Below are positions 59,195 through 64,000 of a stretch of 64,000 nucleotides of DNA, piece by piece. Position 1 is the stretch's first letter; the number at the start of each line of letters is the position of its first letter. This DNA comes from Plantactinospora endophytica (GTDB lineage: Bacteria > Actinomycetota > Actinomycetes > Mycobacteriales > Micromonosporaceae), in contig NZ_BONW01000030.1 in NCBI RefSeq assembly GCF_016862915.1, positions 1-64,000 of the forward strand, given 5' to 3'. A model generated the notes under the pieces. It saw only the letters and a program-made list of their open reading frames with translations, searched no databases and was not told the DNA's origin. A program made the translations under genes and the position numbers.

Positions 59195-60831
59195 AGTTCG
59201 GTGACGGCGAGGATGCCGGCGGCGTAGTCGGCGCGTACCCGCTTCTTGTCGAACTTGCCCACCGAGGTCTTCGGTACGGCGTCGACGAAGGCCCACCGCT
59301 CCGGCAACTGCCAGCGGGCGAGCTGGCCGGCGAGGAAGTCCCGCAGTTCCTCGGCGCTCGCGTCGGCTCCCTCTCGCCGTACCACCGTCGCTAGTGGACG
59401 CTCGTCCCAGCGCGGGTCCGGTACGCCGACCACGCACGCCTCCAGCACCGCCGGATGCGCCATCAGCGCGTTCTCCAACTCGACCGAGGAGATCCACTCG
59501 CCACCGGACTTGATCACGTCCTTGGCGCGGTCGGTGAGGGTGATGAAGCCGTCCGCCGAGAGCGTGCCGACGTCACCGGTACGCAGCCAGCCGTTCCGGA
59601 ACTTCTCCGGGTCGGGTTCGTCGTCACCGACGTACCGGCCGGTCACCCACGGGCCACGGACCTCCAACTCACCGACGGTCGTACCGTCGGCGGGCAACGG
59701 TTTGCCGTCCGGGCCGACGATCCGGGCGGCGACGCCGGCCGGCACCCGGCCCTGGGTGTAGCGGTAGCGCCATGCCGCGTCGCCGGTCGCCCCAGCCGGC
59801 ACCCGGGCGACCGAGCCGAGCGGGGACATCTCGGTCATCCCCCAGGCGTGGATCACGTCGATCTGGTGCCGTTCCGCGAAGGCGTGCATCAGCGCGGGCG
59901 GGCAGGCCGAACCGCCGACGATCACCTCGGTCAGCGAGGAGGTGTCGACCTCGTTGTTGTCCAGGTAGTTGAGCAGGTCGGTCCAGATGGTCGGCACCGC
60001 GCCGGCCAGGGTCGGCCGCTCGGCGGCGATCATCGCGGCGATCGGGGCACCCTGGAGGAACCGGTCCGGCATCACCAGCGACGCGCCGGTGAGGAAGGCG
60101 GCGTACGGGATGCCCCAGGACATCGCGTGGAACATCGGCACGATGGCGAGTTCCCGGGTGGTCGGGCCGAGCCCGAAGGACTCCGGCAGGCAGATCTGCA
60201 CCGAGTGCAGCCAGATGGACCGGTGCGAGTAGGCGACGCCCTTCGGGTTGCCGGTGGTGCCCGAGGTGTAGCAGAGGGCGGCGGCGTCGCGCTCGTCCAA
60301 CTCCGGCCAGTCGTACCGGTCCGGCTTGTCGCGCAGCAGGTCGTCCCACCGGTGTACGGCGATCCGCCCGTCCCCGGCCGCCAGCAGCGGCGCCGGGTCG
60401 GCACCACCGACCACCACCACGTGCTCCACAGTGGACATCTCGGGTAACGCCTTGGCCAGCAGCGGGATCAGCGTAGAGTCGACCAGCACCACCCGGTCCT
60501 CGGCGTGCGTGGCGATGTAGGCCACCTGGTCCGGAAAGAGACGGATGTTCAGCGTGTGCAGCACGGCACCCATGCTCGGCACCGCGAAGTAGGCGACCAG
60601 GTGCTCGGCGTTGTTCCACATGAAGGTGGCCACCCGCTGGTCACCGGTCACCCCGAGGTCGTCCCGGAGCGCGTGCGCGAGCCGGGCCGCCGTCGCGCCC
60701 ACCTCGGCGTACGTCATCCGGCTGGCGCCGTCGCCCCGCCAGGTGGCCACCTCGGCGGTGCCGTGCACCGTGCTGCCGTGTTCGAGGATCCGGGAAACCA
60801 GCAGGGGCGCGTCCATCATCGTGCTACGCAT
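59185..60831 (-). CDS. Long-chain fatty acid-CoA ligase (AMP-binding)
   Basis: A 548-residue adenylate-forming enzyme that activates fatty acids with ATP and CoA. The P-loop is YTSGTTGNPKGVAYSHRS. HAWGMTEMSPLGSV is the A5 motif, GWLRTGDVGTLSADGFITLT A7, DRAKDVIKSGGEWISSVELE A8, and the catalytic Lys is in KTSVGKFDKKRVR. The closest type is the medium/long-chain FadD group. The acyl chain cannot be read from sequence. The gene-end is repeated four times. Confidence 0.94.
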   Translation of the reverse strand: MRSTMMDAPLLVSRILEHGSTVHGTAEVATWRGDGASRMTYAEVGATAARLAHALRDDLGVTGDQRVATFMWNNAEHLVAYFAVPSMGAVLHTLNIRLFPDQVAYIATHAEDRVVLVDSTLIPLLAKALPEMSTVEHVVVVGGADPAPLLAAGDGRIAVHRWDDLLRDKPDRYDWPELDERDAAALCYTSGTTGNPKGVAYSHRSIWLHSVQICLPESFGLGPTTRELAIVPMFHAMSWGIPYAAFLTGASLVMPDRFLQGAPIAAMIAAERPTLAGAVPTIWTDLLNYLDNNEVDTSSLTEVIVGGSACPPALMHAFAERHQIDVIHAWGMTEMSPLGSVARVPAGATGDAAWRYRYTQGRVPAGVAARIVGPDGKPLPADGTTVGELEVRGPWVTGRYVGDDEPDPEKFRNGWLRTGDVGTLSADGFITLTDRAKDVIKSGGEWISSVELENALMAHPAVLEACVVGVPDPRWDERPLATVVRREGADASAEELRDFLAGQLARWQLPERWAFVDAVPKTSVGKFDKKRVRADYAAGILAVTELPG

Positions 60832-60899
60832 GGATCACAACCTAGTGTCGCGGATCACATCCTGACCACCCTCTTCACTCCCACCCGAAAGGCAGGCCG

Positions 60900-61394
60900 A
60901 TGAGCAGCATCCCGTGGGCGGAGTCGTACCTCGGTCAGCTCCGCGCGCTCGCCGGTGACCGTGTGCTGATGTTCGTCGGAGCCCGGGGCGTGGTACGCGA
61001 CGCGACCGGCCAGGTGCTGCTGATCGAACGCTCCGACAACGGTTACTGGGCGTTGCCGGCCGGTGCGATGGAACTCGGCGAGTCGATCGCCCAGTGCGCG
61101 ATCCGCGAGGTCTGGGAGGAGACCGGGCTGACCGCCACCGCCGTCACCCCCTTCGCCATGTACACCGGCCCGGACCGCACCTTCACCAACATGTACGGCG
61201 ACACGTACCAGCTCTTCGTGGTCGCCTTCCGGGTCGACGCCTGGTCCGGCGAGTTGCTCACCAGCACCGACGAGACCACCAACGCCGGCTTCTTCGCCCC
61301 CCGGTCGCTGCCCGCCCCGGTCTCCTCCACCGTGCTGGAGACCCTGGACGACCTGGCCGTCTTCGAGCAGACCGGCCAGGTCGTCCTGAAATAG
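60900..61394 (+). CDS. Nudix hydrolase
   Basis: A 164-residue Nudix enzyme. The box is complete: GAMELGESIAQCAIREVWEE followed by TGL. The N-terminal SSIPWAESYLGQLRALAGDR and GDTYQLFVVAFRVDAWSGEL resemble the actinobacterial group acting on nucleotide-sugar or ADP-ribose compounds. It is divergent from the acyl-CoA synthetase with 68 bases between. The substrate is unknown. Confidence 0.9.
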   Translation: MSSIPWAESYLGQLRALAGDRVLMFVGARGVVRDATGQVLLIERSDNGYWALPAGAMELGESIAQCAIREVWEETGLTATAVTPFAMYTGPDRTFTNMYGDTYQLFVVAFRVDAWSGELLTSTDETTNAGFFAPRSLPAPVSSTVLETLDDLAVFEQTGQVVLK

Positions 61395-61540
61395 CGAGGA
61401 TAAGGCGAGAGCGACAAGAGGCTTAATCGGATTCTCCAATATCCACCCTGGACTATCATCCGAACTCGGCGGAAAATGGGCGGCGGTCAGCCTCGTCTAC
61501 CATTCCGGCTCCGGGCCGCCGCGAGAAAGTTCGAGAATAA

Positions 61541-62326
61541 ATGAGTAACAATGGTGTTCCGCAGATCCTGAAGTTCCTGCGTACCCTCAACGGCGGCATG
61601 ACGCAGGAACAGGTCGCCGCACGGCTGAACGTCTCCACGTCCTTGATCGCCAAATTCGAGACGAGTCGCCTGGTGCCCATGCCGGACACCGCGAAACAGA
61701 TAGACGAACTGTTCGGCAGCGGCGATCTTGTCCAGAGCACGGCAGCCGCCGCCCGGAAGACCACGCCGCAGGAGTGGTTCCGTCAATGGCCCGACGTCGA
61801 GCGCGAAGCGGTCGCCATTCGGTGGCACGAGGCAAACTACGTGCCCGGCCTGCTCCAGACGGAGGCGTACGCTCGGGCGGTCCTGACCTCCGGTCTGTTC
61901 GACGCCGACGAGGTCGAGGAGCAGTTGACGCTTCGGATGGAGCGCCAGGCTGCCGTGTTCGGCCGCGAGAAGCCACCGGTCGGCACCTTCGTTGTCGACG
62001 AACTGGCGCTGATGCGCGGCGAGCCCCGGCCGATGCTGAAGGAACAGTTGGCGCACCTGGTCGAGATGTCGACCCGGCAACTGGTCTTCATCCACGTCGT
62101 GCCGCGATCCGCCGGGCTGTATGCCGGGCAGATGGGCCCGCTGATCCTCGCCTCCCTGCCCGGCGGAGGCGACGTGGCGTTCCTCGAAGACCAGGCGGCG
62201 GGACGGCTGCTGGCCGAGCCGGACCAGGTTGCCGCGATGGCGCGGGCCTGGGACGCGATACGCTCGGTAGCACTTCCCCGAGACATGTCCCGAGACCTGA
62301 TCGTGAGGATGGCGAACGAGCAATGA
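61541..62326 (+). CDS. XRE helix-turn-helix protein with DUF5753 domain
   Basis: A 261-residue regulator of a type abundant in actinomycetes. Residues about 8-60 form the helix-turn-helix (MTQEQVAARLNVSTSLIAKF). DUF5753 covers about 85-260 (EAVAIRWHEANYVPGLLQTE; PPVGTFVVDELALMRGEPRP; VVPRSAGLYAGQMGPLILAS). Its ATGA end overlaps the start of a DUF397 gene; the two form the standard pair, in which the small protein modulates the DNA-binding one, as in WhiJ-type systems. The upstream region is less GC-rich. Confidence 0.93.
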   Translation: MSNNGVPQILKFLRTLNGGMTQEQVAARLNVSTSLIAKFETSRLVPMPDTAKQIDELFGSGDLVQSTAAAARKTTPQEWFRQWPDVEREAVAIRWHEANYVPGLLQTEAYARAVLTSGLFDADEVEEQLTLRMERQAAVFGREKPPVGTFVVDELALMRGEPRPMLKEQLAHLVEMSTRQLVFIHVVPRSAGLYAGQMGPLILASLPGGGDVAFLEDQAAGRLLAEPDQVAAMARAWDAIRSVALPRDMSRDLIVRMANEQ

Positions 62327-62502
62327 CTCCCAACTGGCGAAAGTCGACCCGCAGCAACGCGAACGGCGGCGCCTGCGTCGAGGTCGCCGACAACCTCCCC
62401 GGCCGCGTACTCGTCCGGGACAGCAAGGACCCACACGGACCAGCCCTGACCTTCGGCCCGGCCGCCTGGCGGCACTTCGTGCACCGCGTCGCCGCCCGCT
62501 GA
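62323..62502 (+). CDS. DUF397 domain-containing small protein
   Basis: A 59-residue protein: TPNWRKSTRSNANGGACVEV, then VLVRDSKDPHGPALTFGPAA, then W-R-H-F. It matches DUF397, a small partner of XRE-DUF5753 regulators. The ATG overlaps the regulator's stop by four bases (ATGA), so both are made together. It probably antagonises or tunes the regulator. Confidence 0.94.
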   Translation: MTPNWRKSTRSNANGGACVEVADNLPGRVLVRDSKDPHGPALTFGPAAWRHFVHRVAAR

Positions 62503-62581
62503 CAGCCCGAGCCCTCGGTGACCGGCGCGGTGCCGGGGCGTCGCCGTTGCCGTACCCCTTGAAGCAGCCCGGCCCACGGCC

Positions 62582-64000
62582 TCAGATCATCGTCTGGGCG
62601 TTGGCCTCCATCTCGGTGGCCGCGTCGCCCTTGCGGTCCCTGGCCAGGGCCTCGGCGGAGCCGGCCGGCGGTCCGCCGCGCAGTTCGCGGTTCGGCATCG
62701 CCAGGGTGACCGCGACCGCCAGGATCGCGACCAGCCCGGCCACCAGGAAGACGGTGTGCAGCGCGCCGACGAACGACTCCTGGACGGCGGCCCGGATCGG
62801 CTCCGGCAGGGCCAGGATCCGGGACGGCTCGTTGACCGAGAACTCCATGGTGGCTCCGGCGAACTGGGCGCGCTGCTCCGGCGGAAGCTGCCCGATCGCG
62901 CCGGGCAGCCGGTCGGCCAGTCCCCGGGAGAGTCCGGCGGAGAGCACCGCACCGAGGATCGCCACCCCGAACGAACCGCCCAGCGACCGGAAGAAGGTCG
63001 CGGCCGAGGTACCGGCGCCGAGGTCGCGTACCTCGACCGCGTTCTGCACGGCGAGGACCAGCGACTGCATGCAGAGGCCGAGGCCGACACCGATGATCAC
63101 CATGTAGATGAAGGCGTTCCAGAGCGGCGTGTCCACCTGCAACTGGGTGAAGAGCAGCATGCCGGCGACCAGCACCGCCGCCCCGGCCACCGGGAACCAC
63201 TTGTACCGGCCGATCTGGCTGATCGCCCGGCCGGAGAGTACCGAGGTGACGATCACGCCGGCCATCATCGGCAGCATCAGCAGACCGCTGTCCGTCGGCG
63301 ACGCGCCCTTGACGATCTGGAGGTAGAGCGGGATGAAGATGATCGACCCGAACATCACCAGACCGAGGATGAAGCCCGCCGTGTTGGCCAGCGCGAAGGT
63401 GGGTCGGCGGAACAGCGAGATCGGCAGGATCGGCTCGGCCACCCGGGCCTCCTGGACCAGGAACAGTACGCCGAACACCGCGCCGGCCACGAACAGCCCG
63501 ATGATGACGCCGGAACCCCAGGCGTACTCGTTGCCACCCCAGCTCAGCGCGAGCAGCAGGGCGCTCACCCCGGCGACCAGCAGGCCGGCGCCGAGCCAGT
63601 CGATGGCGTGCTTCCGCCGCTGGAACGGGATCAGCCGCATCACGTGGTAGCAGACGATGATGGCCACCACCGCCAGCGGCACGTTCAGGAAGAAGATCCA
63701 CCGCCAGTCGTGCTCGGCGAAGTACCCGCCGACCAGCGGCCCGGCGACCGAGGAGAGCCCGAACACCGCACCGAAGAGGCCCTGGTAACGGCCGCGTTCC
63801 CGGGGCGACACGACGTCCGAGATGATGGTGAAGGCCAGCGTCATCAGACCGCCGGCGCCGAGCCCCTGCACGCCACGGGTGATGATGAGCTGGGTCATGT
63901 CCTGCGAGAAGCCGGCGGCGAGCGAGCCGACCAGGAACGCCCCGATGGAGAAGAGGAAGACCGGGCGGCGGCCGAAGAGGTCGGCCATCTTCCCGTACAG
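62582..64000 (-). CDS. DHA2-type MFS drug exporter (partial, 5' end outside)
   Basis: The C-terminal 473 residues of an EmrB/QacA-family exporter; the start lies beyond the right edge. The visible part begins in loop 2-3 with motif A, LYGKMADLFGRRPVFLFSIG. Motif C-like GAVFGLSSVAGPLVGGYFAE and motif B-like ITRGVQGLGAGGLMTLAFTI are present. It has about 12 remaining helices and an Arg/Asp/Glu tail. Such exporters expel drugs or secondary metabolites using the proton gradient. No regulator is seen on this side. Confidence 0.92.
   Translation of the reverse strand: MYGKMADLFGRRPVFLFSIGAFLVGSLAAGFSQDMTQLIITRGVQGLGAGGLMTLAFTIISDVVSPRERGRYQGLFGAVFGLSSVAGPLVGGYFAEHDWRWIFFLNVPLAVVAIIVCYHVMRLIPFQRRKHAIDWLGAGLLVAGVSALLLALSWGGNEYAWGSGVIIGLFVAGAVFGVLFLVQEARVAEPILPISLFRRPTFALANTAGFILGLVMFGSIIFIPLYLQIVKGASPTDSGLLMLPMMAGVIVTSVLSGRAISQIGRYKWFPVAGAAVLVAGMLLFTQLQVDTPLWNAFIYMVIIGVGLGLCMQSLVLAVQNAVEVRDLGAGTSAATFFRSLGGSFGVAILGAVLSAGLSRGLADRLPGAIGQLPPEQRAQFAGATMEFSVNEPSRILALPEPIRAAVQESFVGALHTVFLVAGLVAILAVAVTLAMPNRELRGGPPAGSAEALARDRKGDAATEMEANAQTMI

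Overview
The window comes from a very GC-rich actinomycete, most likely of the family Micromonosporaceae. Evidence is the extreme third-position G/C in nearly every gene and a gene set typical of that group: SepH, DUF2530 and DUF3027 proteins, futalosine-route menaquinone genes, bacterial NHEJ with Ku, an XRE-DUF5753/DUF397 pair, a mycothiol-type maleylpyruvate isomerase relative and EspC/WXG-like proteins. No rRNA, tRNA, CRISPR array, transposase or prophage gene was recognised. The content looks chromosomal.

Layout. 0.1-3.4 kb: a SigE-family sigma factor, a membrane protein whose outer part is a sugar-type solute-binding protein, and a secreted GH10 xylanase. 3.4-7.6 kb (minus): a tightly packed five-gene run of GH15 glucoamylase/trehalase, glucose-dehydrogenase-like SDR, DUF427, DUF1622 and a small membrane protein. 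7.6-8.8 kb: an IdeR/DtxR iron box and a siderophore-binding lipoprotein. 8.8-14.5 kb (minus): acyl-CoA dehydrogenase, a small conserved protein, nitroreductase, aldose 1-epimerase, MFS transporter and pdxH. 14.7-19.6 kb (plus): citrate synthase, serC, sepH and aldo/keto reductase. 19.6-25.3 kb (minus): 2'-5' RNA ligase, maleylpyruvate isomerase relative, a MarR-MFS operon and an NCS2 purine permease. 25.4-31.6 kb: DUF2530, DUF3027, MFS, mqnB, an XRE-GNAT fusion, mqnD and a cold-shock protein. 31.6-38 kb: HAD hydrolase and an XPB helicase with its helicase-associated companion, flanking an L,D-transpeptidase. 38.4-41.3 kb (minus): a small type VII secretion (ESX) cluster next to a beta-lactamase-fold protein that has lost most catalytic residues. 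41.4-45 kb: Nudix, LigD-type polymerase, ATP-dependent ligase and divergent Ku. 45-54.7 kb: a DUF5995 protein, a HAD-Mth938 fusion, oxidoreductases, HxlR-SDR, an FkbM methyltransferase and an acyltransferase-NPCBM fusion. 54.7-58 kb (minus): a second sigma factor with a membrane-anchored Asp-box propeller protein. 58-64 kb: oxidoreductase, acyl-CoA synthetase, Nudix, XRE-DUF5753/DUF397 and the 3' part of a DHA2 exporter.

Two patterns stand out. First, two sigma factors each sit just upstream of a single-pass membrane protein with a short basic cytoplasmic end and a large outer recognition domain (solute-binding fold; Asp-box propeller), as expected for a sigma/sensor module. The first pair lies directly upstream of a secreted xylanase. 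Second, at least eight genes carry tandem near-copies of their own last codons, including the stop codon, just downstream of the gene (units of about 19-37 bp, 2-5 copies). This recurrent gene-end duplication is the most unusual structural feature of the window.
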